From positions 124,001 through 188,000 of the forward strand of contig JAEWFF010000028.1 of NCBI GenBank assembly GCA_023388965.1: a DNA stretch of 64,000 nt. The letters run 5' to 3'. The notes below the pieces were generated by a model, which saw only the letters and a program-made list of their open reading frames with translations, did not search any database and had not been told where the DNA came from. How positions within the stretch are numbered: the first letter of the stretch is position 1; each line of letters begins with the position of its first letter. The stretch is from Pseudomonadota bacterium. Its GTDB lineage: Bacteria > Pseudomonadota > Alphaproteobacteria > Rhizobiales > Methylopilaceae. Below are positions 24,928-33,605 of the stretch, one piece after another. The position numbers were made by a program, and so were the translations under genes.

Positions 24928-25929
24928 TCAGACGCCGAGGGTCGCGACCCGGTCGCCCGATGCGACGTTGGACAGAGTGGTCGAGCGGACGAACACGCCG
25001 TCCATCGGCGCAACCACACGCTGGACCTCGTCGCCGAACACATCGACGATGCGCGCCAGCAGTTGGCCTTTCTTGACCTCGGCGCCCAGTTCCGCCTCCG
25101 TGTAGAGGAGGCCGCCGCGCTCGGCACGCAAGCCGATGAACTCCTTCATGATGTAAGTCTTCTTGGCAGGTGTCGGCGGCACATCGACCATGCCCATCCA
25201 GTGCATGCCGTTCAGCACGCAGGTCGCGCCGATCTGCGCCAGCTCGTCCTCGAGACGGCCGCCTTCTCCAAGCTCGAACGTGAAGCACGGAATGCCGGCG
25301 CGCGTGCATTCGACACAGAGGATGCCGTCTCCGACATAGATACCCGTGTCGTTACACATGATATAGCCAGGCGACATCGCCTTGGCAAACTCCAGCACAT
25401 CGCTGAAGTGCTTTTCCTTCGACGCCGGCAGAATTGCGATGGGCACATAACGGCCCCCGCGGGTCGGCGTATGGATGTCGATGGCATATTTACACGTCTT
25501 GATGAGTTCGAAGATATTGGCAGCGAAGCGTTGCGCGACATTGCCGTTCTTGTCTCCGGGAAACACCAGCCAGGCATCGGACGGCGACTGATCGAGCGGC
25601 GATTTGAGAAGTTGGGCCAGCGGCAGGCGATGATCCGCATAGAGCGAGAGCGGCTGCTGGACCGGCACGGCGATGATCTGCCCGGAAAGCGTCTTGGGAT
25701 CGACCCGCTTCAGCGCCTCGGTCAGGACACCGATACCCGTCACCTCATCGCCATGAATCGCCGAGCCGATGTAAATGCGCGGTCCCGGCTTGGCTCCGTT
25801 GATGAGAATGAGCGGAAGCGTGATGTCGTTGCCGTCGGCCAGTTCCATCACCTTGATGGAACCACGTTGAACCTCGCCAGGCTGAACCTTGATGCCCGCG
25901 ACTTCCATAATTCCAGCCTTGTCGTTCAT
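24928..25929 (-). CDS. Succinylglutamate desuccinylase/aspartoacylase family hydrolase
   Basis: 333-residue zinc-dependent deacylase of the AstE/ASPA (M14-like) family. Zinc ligands: His and Glu in SAIHGDEVTG (about residue 58) and His in YAIDIHTPTRGG. The family's C-terminal beta domain carrying VAPMDGVFVRSTTLSNVASG is present. It overlaps the upstream M20 gene by four bases and is last in the operon monooxygenase-marR-flavin reductase-M20-this gene. Substrate probably an N-acyl or related amide formed by the pathway; ectoine-type N-acetyl-diaminobutyrate deacetylase (DoeB) is a relative but the other ectoine genes are absent. Confidence 0.87.
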   Translation of the reverse strand: MNDKAGIMEVAGIKVQPGEVQRGSIKVMELADGNDITLPLILINGAKPGPRIYIGSAIHGDEVTGIGVLTEALKRVDPKTLSGQIIAVPVQQPLSLYADHRLPLAQLLKSPLDQSPSDAWLVFPGDKNGNVAQRFAANIFELIKTCKYAIDIHTPTRGGRYVPIAILPASKEKHFSDVLEFAKAMSPGYIMCNDTGIYVGDGILCVECTRAGIPCFTFELGEGGRLEDELAQIGATCVLNGMHWMGMVDVPPTPAKKTYIMKEFIGLRAERGGLLYTEAELGAEVKKGQLLARIVDVFGDEVQRVVAPMDGVFVRSTTLSNVASGDRVATLGV

Positions 25930-27242
25930 GAGTGCTGCTCCAAAATATCGGACGGAGGATTATCCGGCGCACTTGCGACGGACAGATAGTCAAAGCTGGT
26001 CAGCGCGTGGACGCGGAAAACGTTGTAAAGATCGTCTTCCTCAACATATTCGTCCGGGCCGCCCATATTGTTCGGACTCGGCCCGTACACCACGCAAGGG
26101 ACGCCATGCTCTCTGTACAGGCGAGCATCGGACATGCCGACACGCATATTGCGCACGACCCTCTCGCCGAGAATGCGCCGTGCATTGGCCAAAGTAAGCA
26201 TGACGATCTCATGATCGGGATCGGTGACGTTCGGCTCGGTGCGGGAGATGACGCGGAAGGTGACATCGGGCAGGTCTTCCAGCATCCGTGACACGCGGGC
26301 GATGATTTCGGATGTCTCGACCCCCGGCGGCATACGGATGTCGATCTGCGCCTGCGCGCGCGCGGGAATGATGTTGATCGCCTGACCGCCGCTTATCGTC
26401 CCAATATTCACCGTGATGCGGGACAATGTATCGAATTCGCCCTCGCCCGAGATCGCTTCGGACACAGGACGCGCACTTTTCATAACGACCAGAATATCCT
26501 CCCGCACCGGACAGGCGACATTCTGCAGCGTGGAAATACGCGCAAGCGCCGTCAGCAAGGAGTCGATGGCATTCCGCCCAAGATGTACATGCGCGCCGTG
26601 ATTGGAGACGCCTTTTGCCGTGACCTCCAGCCAGACAAGTCCCTTCTCACCGAAACGCAGGACATCGGGCGAGCCGGCATCGCCGCTCAGCATGGCGTCA
26701 CCGGCCGCATGCGGAATATTCTTCAGGAGATAGCCAGTTCCCCACTCACCTCCGGTCTCCTCGTCGCCGACCAATGTCAGCACGAGTTCTCCGCACAGAT
26801 TGTCCCGCTCTTGCGAAATCATCTGCGCGACCAGAAGAGCGCCGGCCAGACCGGCCTTCATGTCGCTGGATCCGCGTCCATAGATGCGGCCGCCTTCGCG
26901 TCTTCCTTCAAGCGGCGGAACCGTCCAGGCCGACGCGTCCCCGACGGGAAATGTGTCGAGATGCGCGTTCAGAACCAGCCGGCGCCCCGGCTTCCCGCAA
27001 GCAAGCCGCGCGACGACGTTCACGATGCCCGGCTTCGGCTCCACCCGTTCGAGCACCATGCCAGGGACCGATTCCAGGAATGCACATACTTTATCGGCGA
27101 TAGGTGCGGTATTGCCGGGCGGATTCTCGCTCGGCGTCGCGACCAGATCGCAGCACAGGTCTACGAGGCGTTCGCGCGCACCATCAACCTTCCCGGCGAA
27201 AAGCTGACGCAGTTCTTCAGCGTTGGACATGAATCCCGTCAT
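25926..27242 (-). CDS. M20 family metallohydrolase (ArgE/DapE-like)
   Basis: 438-residue co-catalytic zinc amidohydrolase/deacylase. Metal ligands and base: VLNAHLDTFPVG (His, Asp), YGRGSSDMKAG (bridging Asp) and LVGDEETGGEWG (catalytic Glu-Glu), with a dimerisation domain carrying VSNHGAHVHLGRNAIDSL. It resembles ArgE/DapE rather than the AllC/carbamoylase branch. It ends 4 bp inside the next deacylase gene and starts 11 bp after the flavin reductase, so all are co-transcribed. Likely cleaves an amide in an intermediate produced by the flavin monooxygenase. Confidence 0.9.
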   Translation of the reverse strand: MTGFMSNAEELRQLFAGKVDGARERLVDLCCDLVATPSENPPGNTAPIADKVCAFLESVPGMVLERVEPKPGIVNVVARLACGKPGRRLVLNAHLDTFPVGDASAWTVPPLEGRREGGRIYGRGSSDMKAGLAGALLVAQMISQERDNLCGELVLTLVGDEETGGEWGTGYLLKNIPHAAGDAMLSGDAGSPDVLRFGEKGLVWLEVTAKGVSNHGAHVHLGRNAIDSLLTALARISTLQNVACPVREDILVVMKSARPVSEAISGEGEFDTLSRITVNIGTISGGQAINIIPARAQAQIDIRMPPGVETSEIIARVSRMLEDLPDVTFRVISRTEPNVTDPDHEIVMLTLANARRILGERVVRNMRVGMSDARLYREHGVPCVVYGPSPNNMGGPDEYVEEDDLYNVFRVHALTSFDYLSVASAPDNPPSDILEQHS

Positions 27243-27253
27243 CTATATCGGTG

Positions 27254-27772
27254 TTAAGACGCAAGCCGGACGTAGTCGCGGTTGTGGTAGATGAGAGGCG
27301 GATTATCGCTCGCCTGCGCATCGACGACCGTACCGATGAACAAAGTGTGCGATCCGAACTCCACCTCCTGCGCAAGTTCGCAATCGAAGCTCGCGGCAGC
27401 ATCCACGAGGATCGGGCTGCCCGTCTGCAGCGTTTCCCATTCGGCGAAGGAGAACCGATCCGTTCCCGGCTCCACTCCACGCCCTGCAAAGATCTCGGCG
27501 ATATTTCTCTGGTCATGACGCAGAAAATTGACGCTGAACGTGCGGTTGCCCAGCACCGACGGGATCACGAAATTTCCCTTGTTGATGCAGACGAGAACCG
27601 CGGGGGGATCGGCGGTTACGGACGTCATGGCGCTCACGGTAACGCCGAACCGGCCGGCCGGGCCCGCTGTTGTCACGACACAAACCGTGGCGGCTGCCTT
27701 GCGCATGGCGTTGATGAACGCCTCCCGGCATGGGCTTGAGACATTCAACGGCGTTACGTTCACGGATGTCAT
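27254..27772 (-). CDS. Flavin reductase (HpaC-like) of a two-component monooxygenase
   Basis: 172-residue NAD(P)H:flavin oxidoreductase with the flavin-reductase-like domain: FINAMRKAAATVCVVTTAGP, GVTVSAMTSVTADPPAVLVC (flavin site), NRTFSVNFLRHDQRNIAEIF and SHTLFIGTVVDAQA. It supplies free reduced flavin to the HpaB-like oxygenase encoded upstream in the operon. The ATG at 27772 is chosen because CGGAG precedes it and homologues begin here; a longer open frame to 27937 encodes a basic, unconserved stretch that overlaps the end of the MarR gene. Confidence 0.9.
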   Translation of the reverse strand: MTSVNVTPLNVSSPCREAFINAMRKAAATVCVVTTAGPAGRFGVTVSAMTSVTADPPAVLVCINKGNFVIPSVLGNRTFSVNFLRHDQRNIAEIFAGRGVEPGTDRFSFAEWETLQTGSPILVDAAASFDCELAQEVEFGSHTLFIGTVVDAQASDNPPLIYHNRDYVRLAS

Positions 27773-27824
27773 TGCGGCACTCCGTTTCTCTTTCCGATCC
27801 TTGCCATCGGCGACACCTGTTTTT

Positions 27825-28448
27825 TCAGACGACCTTCGCTCCAGCCTTCCGACGCTGGCGGCCCGGCGCTTTCTGTTCGTGCGGAGCACTGCTCCCGCTG
27901 ACGAGCGCCTTCGCGAGAAGAGAGGAGCGTGCTCCATTCACGACGAGACGGCGCACCAACCCGCTGAAAAACAGGAACTCTTCCTGCGTGAAGTCACGAA
28001 ACAATTCGTCGTTCACCGTGCGCAGACTGTCCACGAACCGCTGAAAACGGGCCGTCCCCATGTCCGAGACCGACAGCAGAACGCTGCGCCGGTCGCCCTC
28101 GTCAGTAGCCTTCTGAAGAAGGCCCATGCGTACGAGATGGCCGGCCTCCGCAGTGACGAAAGCGCCCGTAACATGCAGCGCATTCGCAACGGCGCTGACA
28201 CTGACGCCGGACTCGGCCTGCAGCAACAACACCGTCGTAAATACCCGATATTGCGGCTCGCTGACCTCGAGTTGCTCAGCCATTTCCGTTCGCAGCGTCT
28301 GAAGCTGCTTGGACATCAGCAGCAGATTGTTGATCAGCTCACGAAAGACCGCGTCGGAGCCCTCGGGCAGAAGCTCCGGACGGGTTACGGTGCGAACCGA
28401 ATCCCTCGCCGGGCTCTCAAGCGCCATGTTTGCACGATAATCACGCAT
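27825..28448 (-). CDS. MarR-family transcriptional regulator
   Basis: 207-residue regulator. Winged helix: QLEVSEPQYRVFTTVLLLQA, VSVSAVANALHVTGAFVTAE, GHLVRMGLLQKATDEGDRRS (DxR wing). The ATG at 28448 has CAGGAG seven bases upstream; a longer frame would run into the monooxygenase gene. C-terminal 25 residues are Lys/Arg-rich. It sits between the two halves of the monooxygenase, so it probably senses the aromatic-type substrate and controls the divergent 29990-30376 region, where TTAG/CTAA palindromes occur. Confidence 0.9.
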   Translation of the reverse strand: MRDYRANMALESPARDSVRTVTRPELLPEGSDAVFRELINNLLLMSKQLQTLRTEMAEQLEVSEPQYRVFTTVLLLQAESGVSVSAVANALHVTGAFVTAEAGHLVRMGLLQKATDEGDRRSVLLSVSDMGTARFQRFVDSLRTVNDELFRDFTQEEFLFFSGLVRRLVVNGARSSLLAKALVSGSSAPHEQKAPGRQRRKAGAKVV

Positions 28449-28498
28449 GTGGGCTCCTGAATTGGCGCCGGCCGCGGACGGCCGGCGCTCGTGGACCG

Positions 28499-29989
28499 TC
28501 AAACAGCCTTCTTTACCTCAGGCCAGTGATCCGGCACATCGTAAGTCTTCATGAAATCCGTGACCCGGGATGTGAACTGCGCCCAGGGCGCCTCGCGGAA
28601 GGAGTGATCGCGCACCACGAAGGGCGGTCCGGCGTAAAAACGCTCGTATTGCCAATGCCGTGAGCCGAACTCCGAACCCAGCATATCCCAGGCCAGCTTG
28701 TAGATCTTGACGCGGTCGGCCGCATCGTCGGTGGCACCGGCCCAGTAATTTTCGAAAATTTCCCGGGTATCCTTACCGCTGGCGACGGAGATGTCGGCCG
28801 GCATCATGAATACGCCGCCTCCCATCAGTTCCCGGATCTGTTCCGAAATCTGCGCATAGTTCTCCGTGCACCAGGTCAGTGCGCCGTACATATAGCGTCG
28901 GTTGATGGACACATAGCCATTTCCGAGATCTTCGTGATTCTGGATCTGGCCATGGATCATGCCCGCGATCATCGCCTCGAGCGCGGCGAAGCGGCCGAGA
29001 TGCTCCTTGACGCTCGGGATCCGGGCGCTCTGGTTGACGCGCGTGACTTCGGAAACGATGCCGATGAGGAACTGAAGCTTCGACCAGAAGCGGATATTCG
29101 CCTGGTGATTGCCGTAGCAATGCGACGGCGTGCGATAATAGATGTCCTTCGACAGGATCGGGTTGTCGCGGCAGAATATGCGCTCCCACGGCACCTTCAC
29201 ATTGTCGAAGAGCACGATCGCATCGGTTTCGTCGAACCGCGTGGTGAGCGGATTGTCGAATTCGCTCGCAGCGGTCGGCTCAAGCGGCTTGCGCGACCAG
29301 AGCGTTATCCCTTTTGTATTCGTGGGGATAGCGAACGTCATCGCCTCGTCCTTACGATCCGGCGCAAGCGGCTGGACATTGCCCACCCAGATTTCATCGG
29401 AAAAAATCGCGCCGGTGGCCAGAAGCTTCATTCCGCTGACCACGACGCCGTCATCGTCTTCCCGCACCACTCGCAGGTCCGGCACCTTGTCGCCGCGCTT
29501 GCCGGCAAAGCTCGGATCGCGCGCACCCGGGGCCGGAATGACGGCATACGAAATGTACAGATCGTTCTTGCGGGCATATTTGTAATAGGCGCGCAGATTA
29601 TCGGCAAACGAGGTTTTCCCGGCCCCTTCGGAATCCAGAACATCTGCCTGGGTCGTCATGCCGGCGACAAAGCTGGCGACGTGGTCGGGAGAACGGCCGA
29701 ACAGGCCAAACGTCCGGTCGGCAATCGCCTTGTGTGCGGACATGCGCTTGATCAGATCTTCACGCGATTTCGGCATGAGATAATACGAGCCGAATTTCTC
29801 GCCGTTTTCCTCATGGACCAGAACGTCCGCATGAGCAGGGTCATGCTTCATGTCGTACAGACTGGCCAGAGTGCGCGCGCCGTTATGGAAAGCGGGATGC
29901 TCGACCACATCGTGAATACGGTCCTTGCCGATATAGACGACGCGGCCGTCCTTCAGACTTTCAAGGTGCTCTTTTCCTGTTTTCAGCAT
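28499..29989 (-). CDS. HpaB-family flavin-dependent monooxygenase
   Basis: 496-residue oxygenase component of the 4-hydroxyphenylacetate 3-hydroxylase family, using FADH2 from the co-encoded reductase. Recognisable stretches: HPAFHNGARTLASLYDMKHD, RMSAHKAIADRTFGLFGRSP, DLYISYAVIPAPGARDPSF, GVVVSGMKLLATGAIFSDEI, NVKVPWERIFC and ELMGGGVFMMPAD. First gene of the five-gene minus-strand operon and divergent from a TRAP transporter. Family members hydroxylate phenols but also pyrrole and other N-heterocycle carboxylates; the deacylase partners point to an amide- or nitrogen-containing aromatic substrate. Exact substrate not readable. Confidence 0.9.
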   Translation of the reverse strand: MLKTGKEHLESLKDGRVVYIGKDRIHDVVEHPAFHNGARTLASLYDMKHDPAHADVLVHEENGEKFGSYYLMPKSREDLIKRMSAHKAIADRTFGLFGRSPDHVASFVAGMTTQADVLDSEGAGKTSFADNLRAYYKYARKNDLYISYAVIPAPGARDPSFAGKRGDKVPDLRVVREDDDGVVVSGMKLLATGAIFSDEIWVGNVQPLAPDRKDEAMTFAIPTNTKGITLWSRKPLEPTAASEFDNPLTTRFDETDAIVLFDNVKVPWERIFCRDNPILSKDIYYRTPSHCYGNHQANIRFWSKLQFLIGIVSEVTRVNQSARIPSVKEHLGRFAALEAMIAGMIHGQIQNHEDLGNGYVSINRRYMYGALTWCTENYAQISEQIRELMGGGVFMMPADISVASGKDTREIFENYWAGATDDAADRVKIYKLAWDMLGSEFGSRHWQYERFYAGPPFVVRDHSFREAPWAQFTSRVTDFMKTYDVPDHWPEVKKAV

Positions 29990-30376
29990 CCGGATCCTCC
30001 CGAATTTTTCTTATGACGGAAGCCAAGCATGCGCTTCTACCCGAAACGTTATGGCGCGAAATTAGCTAAGTCAATTACATTTATTGATCAAGCAATCGGA
30101 ACCGGGTCGCACGTCCGGCCATACGGCTATCGGGCAGAATATAGCTTATTCTAAAGGGTATTGGCAGGATTTTGCCTGCCCTGCCCCCGACTGGGCATCT
30201 TTGCGCTTAATCAATTGACGGCAGTTTCAATCTCGTAATAGGCTGTCGCAGTTAGATAACTAACAAAGCAAATAAGACACGGTAACCGCGCCGGAAAAAT
30301 CGCGGAACTAGGGACAAAGCGTGTGGCGACCGGGTCGCAGACGCTCGACGGAAACGAACAGCCAGGAGGCACGATC
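29990..30376. promoter_or_regulatory. 387-bp divergent control region, monooxygenase operon / TRAP operon
   Basis: Gene-free, notably AT-rich spacer between two outward operons. Symmetric elements seen: TTAGCTAA (30062-30069), TCAAT-N7-ATTGA (30071-30087), TCAATTGA (30211-30218) and GTTAG-N4-CTAAC (30251-30264). The last two groups lie on the TRAP side, the first two on the monooxygenase side. AGGAGGC upstream of 30377 is the TRAP ribosome-binding site. Confidence 0.55.
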
Positions 30377-31408
30377 ATGCTTGAGAGCATCAAACGCTGG
30401 AAATCGATTCCCTTCCGCCGGTCAGCGCTTCTATGCGCGGGTCTTCTGGCCTTTTGCGCGATGCCGCACAGCGCGCAGGCACAGAGCAAGGTGACGCTGC
30501 GCATCGGCCACGACACGATCGAGGACTATCAGGACGCGGTCGCGCGCTTCTATAAGGAAGAAGTCGAGCGCACTTCGGACGGCCGGATTCAGGTTCAGAT
30601 TTTTCCGGCCAACCAACTCGGCTCGAACTCCTCCATGAACCAGCAGGTTCGCGACGGCGCCCTGCAGGGGATCATCCAGCCCTCGGCCTTTCTGACTCCC
30701 ATCGCAAAAGTGCTGGGCGTGCTCGATCTGCCGTTCCTCTTTTCCGATGAAGAGGTACAGACCGACGTTCTCAACTCACCCGCGGCCGATATCCTGAACG
30801 AGGCGCTGCGCAAGGAGGGCTATGAACCGGTTGCATGGATGACGGGCGGGTTCAAGCACTTCAACACCACGTTTCCCATCGACTCGGCAGACGCCTTCAA
30901 GGGCCGCGTCTACCGCACGATGACCTCCCCCATTCTCGTCAAGCAATACGAGTCCTGGGGCTCGACGGTGACGGCGATGTCCTTCTCCGAGGTCTATATG
31001 GGCCTTCAGCAGAAGACCATCGAAGGCCATGAGAACCCCGCCGATGCCACGTATGGGCGAAAGCTGCACGAGGTGGCGAAACACTTCACCGTTTCGAACC
31101 ACGGCGCGCTGGCAACCGTGCTGACCCTCAGCACGCGCTGGCTGGAAAAGCTGGACCCGGAGCTTCAGGAGATACTGAAGAAGGCCGGCAAGGTGACGGC
31201 GGAAAAGTCCAAGGAACTCGCAAAGCCCTATCAGGACCATGCGGTGGAAGCGATGGCGAAGGAAGGCGCGCAGGTCGTCACGCTCTCCGAAGACACCCGC
31301 AAGGTTCTGCGCGAGCGGGCCCAGCCCGTATGGGACATGGTCGAGGCCGACCCCGCGCTCGGTCCCGTCCTGAAAGACCTTCAGGCCGAAATCGCCAAGC
31401 ACAATTAA
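30377..31408 (+). CDS. dctP: TRAP transporter solute-binding protein DctP
   Basis: 343-residue periplasmic receptor of a TRAP transporter. A Sec signal peptide (about residues 10-40, ending SAQAQS) is followed by KVTLRIGHDTIEDYQDAVAR. The ligand-binding stretch KGRVYRTMTSPILVKQYESW and MSFSEVYMGLQQKTIEGHEN are canonical; the Arg in the first segment usually contacts the carboxylate of the ligand. The ATG at 30377 follows CAGGAGGC; the frame is open 54 bp upstream. Divergent from the monooxygenase operon, so it likely imports its carboxylated substrate. Confidence 0.93.
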   Translation: MLESIKRWKSIPFRRSALLCAGLLAFCAMPHSAQAQSKVTLRIGHDTIEDYQDAVARFYKEEVERTSDGRIQVQIFPANQLGSNSSMNQQVRDGALQGIIQPSAFLTPIAKVLGVLDLPFLFSDEEVQTDVLNSPAADILNEALRKEGYEPVAWMTGGFKHFNTTFPIDSADAFKGRVYRTMTSPILVKQYESWGSTVTAMSFSEVYMGLQQKTIEGHENPADATYGRKLHEVAKHFTVSNHGALATVLTLSTRWLEKLDPELQEILKKAGKVTAEKSKELAKPYQDHAVEAMAKEGAQVVTLSEDTRKVLRERAQPVWDMVEADPALGPVLKDLQAEIAKHN

Positions 31409-31420
31409 GCCTTCACTCCC

Positions 31421-31452
31421 GGCGGCGCGGACATTCGTTTCGCGTCGCCGCC
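31421..31452 (+). terminator. Intercistronic hairpin after TRAP binding-protein gene
   Basis: GGCGGCG (31421-31427) pairs with CGCCGCC (31446-31452), with two further C/G pairs possible inside. Located in the 129-bp gap between dctP and dctQ. Third instance in the window of a GC hairpin directly following a solute-binding-protein gene. Confidence 0.6.
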
Positions 31453-31537
31453 TATAAATCCGATTGAAAATCAGGGTCTCCCGAGGTCCGCGGACCGCAG
31501 GCTGGCTCTGCCGGAGAAGGCGTTCGGAGGCGCTGGG

Positions 31538-32020
31538 ATGTCCGCACTTTATCGTTTCGTCGAAATGCTCATGCGCATGCTCGACTGGGCCGTGACCTTT
31601 CTCATGGTCGCCCTTCTTGTCGAGGTTCTTCTGATCATCCTCGGGCGTCAGATCGGCGTTTCATGGGTCTGGCTCTACGACATCACGCGCTGGACTCTTG
31701 CCTGGACGGTCTTTCTCGGCGCCGTTCCGCTGACGCAGCGCGGCGCGCACCTCGCCATTGACGTCGCGGCGAAGGCGCTGCCGGCCTGGGCCGCATCGAT
31801 CAGCCACATCGTCGTCATAATATGTACGGCGTCGATTGCCGCCATTATCGCCTATTACGGCGGATCGGAAACGATACGCATGTACGAGTCCGGCGAACGG
31901 AGCATGAGCGGCGCGCTCCCGGCCTTCATCGGCTACGGCATAATGCCGTTTGCGTTCACTCTGCTTGCCCTTGCTGTCTTCGTCAGCTCGCGGCCCGCCT
32001 CTTCCGACCGTCCTTCGTAA
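31538..32020 (+). CDS. dctQ: TRAP transporter small membrane subunit DctQ
   Basis: 160-residue four-span membrane protein. Family motifs: DWAVTFLMVALLVEVLLIIL, VSWVWLYDITRWTLAWTVFL and GAVPLTQRGAHLAIDV. Partners the DctM channel encoded 15 bp downstream. Confidence 0.9.
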   Translation: MSALYRFVEMLMRMLDWAVTFLMVALLVEVLLIILGRQIGVSWVWLYDITRWTLAWTVFLGAVPLTQRGAHLAIDVAAKALPAWAASISHIVVIICTASIAAIIAYYGGSETIRMYESGERSMSGALPAFIGYGIMPFAFTLLALAVFVSSRPASSDRPS

Positions 32021-32035
32021 GCCCGGAGCCAAGCC

Positions 32036-33358
32036 ATGGTCCTGATGATGGCGATCGTCGCCCCGCTGTTGATGCTGTTCGGAATTCCCGTATGGCTGAT
32101 CCTCGTTATCATTTCGCTTATCAGCATCGTCTTTTTCATCGACATGCCGCTGTCGATCATGCCGCAGACAATGTTCGGCTCGCTCAACGAATTCGCGCTG
32201 ATGGCGATTCCCCTCTTTATTCTCGCCGGTTATCTGATGGGCACGGGCTCGATCGCCGTCCGCCTCATCAACTGGACGAAATCGCTGACCGGAAACCTTC
32301 CGGGCGGATCGCTGATTACCACGGTCGGCGTCAATACAGTGTTCGGTGTGATCTCCGGGTCCGCCCCTGCCGTGACGGCGACCTTGGGCAAGATCCTTTA
32401 TCCGGAACTGCGCAAGGAAGGCTACAGCGGCCATTTCTCGGCGGGCCTGCTTGCCGCCACCGGCGCACTCGACACCATCATACCGCCCTCGATCAACATG
32501 ATCCTGTTCGCGGCCACCGCCAACGTTTCCGTCGCACAGCTTTTCCTTGCCGGCTTCGTGCCCAGCATTATCCTCGCGATCATGATCGGCGGTTATTGCT
32601 ACCTCTATGGCCGCTTCAACAGGCCGGTGCCGGCGGACCCGTCACAGGTTTCGGCCAAGCCGCCCCGTCTGTTTGAAGCGCCATTGGCCCGCCTGAAGAT
32701 CATCGGCCGCGAGACGCGCGGCGCTTCGCTTGCCATGGGCGTTCCAGTCATCATCTTCGCCGGTATTTACAGCGGCATCGCGACGCCGACGGAGGTCGCG
32801 GCCATCGCATGCCTTTACGCGCTTATCGTCTCGACGATCCTCTATCGCGAACTGAACGGCCCTGCCCTCGCCGAGGCCATCAAACAGGCAGGCTATGTAA
32901 CGGCGCAGATCTTCATGATCATGGCCGCGGCCGGCCTGTTTGCATGGGTGCTGGTGATCGGCGAGATTCCGCAGGATCTGGTGAACTTCATCGAAAGTCT
33001 GGGCTGGTCCTGGTGGATGGTTCTGCTGCTGATCAATGTGCTGCTGCTCGTCGTCGGCATGTTCATGGACCCGGTCTCGGCCATTGTCATCCTGACGCCG
33101 CTTCTGAAACCGCTCGCTCTTTCCATCGGTCTCGATCCGATTCACTTCGGCACGATCATGGTCGTCAATCTGGCGATCGGCCTGTTCACGCCGCCTTTCG
33201 GGCTGAACCTCTTCGTCGTCATGAGCGTGTGCAAGGTGCCGATGGCCCAGATCGTGCGCGGGCTTTGGCCGATCCTCAGCCTCTATCTGATCGCCCTCAT
33301 GCTCGTGTCCTACATTCCGGCTCTGTCGCTATGGCTGCCGACTTTGGTCTATCGCTGA
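32036..33358 (+). CDS. dctM: TRAP transporter large permease DctM
   Basis: 440-residue sodium-coupled channel subunit with about 12 spans. Recognisable motifs: NEFALMAIPLFILAGYLMGT, VNTVFGVISGSAPAVTATLG, LLAATGALDTIIPPSINMIL (substrate/Na site), GVPVIIFAGIYSGIATPTEV, VGMFMDPVSAIVILTPLLKP and NLAIGLFTPPFGLNLFV. Last gene of the dctPQM operon. Confidence 0.94.
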   Translation: MVLMMAIVAPLLMLFGIPVWLILVIISLISIVFFIDMPLSIMPQTMFGSLNEFALMAIPLFILAGYLMGTGSIAVRLINWTKSLTGNLPGGSLITTVGVNTVFGVISGSAPAVTATLGKILYPELRKEGYSGHFSAGLLAATGALDTIIPPSINMILFAATANVSVAQLFLAGFVPSIILAIMIGGYCYLYGRFNRPVPADPSQVSAKPPRLFEAPLARLKIIGRETRGASLAMGVPVIIFAGIYSGIATPTEVAAIACLYALIVSTILYRELNGPALAEAIKQAGYVTAQIFMIMAAAGLFAWVLVIGEIPQDLVNFIESLGWSWWMVLLLINVLLLVVGMFMDPVSAIVILTPLLKPLALSIGLDPIHFGTIMVVNLAIGLFTPPFGLNLFVVMSVCKVPMAQIVRGLWPILSLYLIALMLVSYIPALSLWLPTLVYR

Positions 33359-33605
33359 CGCCGACGCGGCCCGCTCCTGTCGATGCTGGCGATATGCGCC
33401 GGCGTCGTGCCAGTTACCCGGGGCGTATAGGGATGCCTGCGACAGGGCCGTGTTCGACCATCTCGACAGAGCATGCCATCGGCAACTGGTTCGTCTCGAA
33501 AAGGCCGGCCTGATCGAAATGGGAAGTGCGTGATCGCCGTCCATTGCGCTATGTCTCCTTGCAAATTGCGTCCCGCTGCCCCGCGGACCACACGGAGAAT
33601 ATCGC

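Noticed and set aside
33359..33605. Short stretch resembling the end of a winged-helix regulator (HRQLVRLEKAGLIEMG)
   Set aside because: Only about 30 residues, without a start or upstream domain; could be chance in GC-rich DNA.
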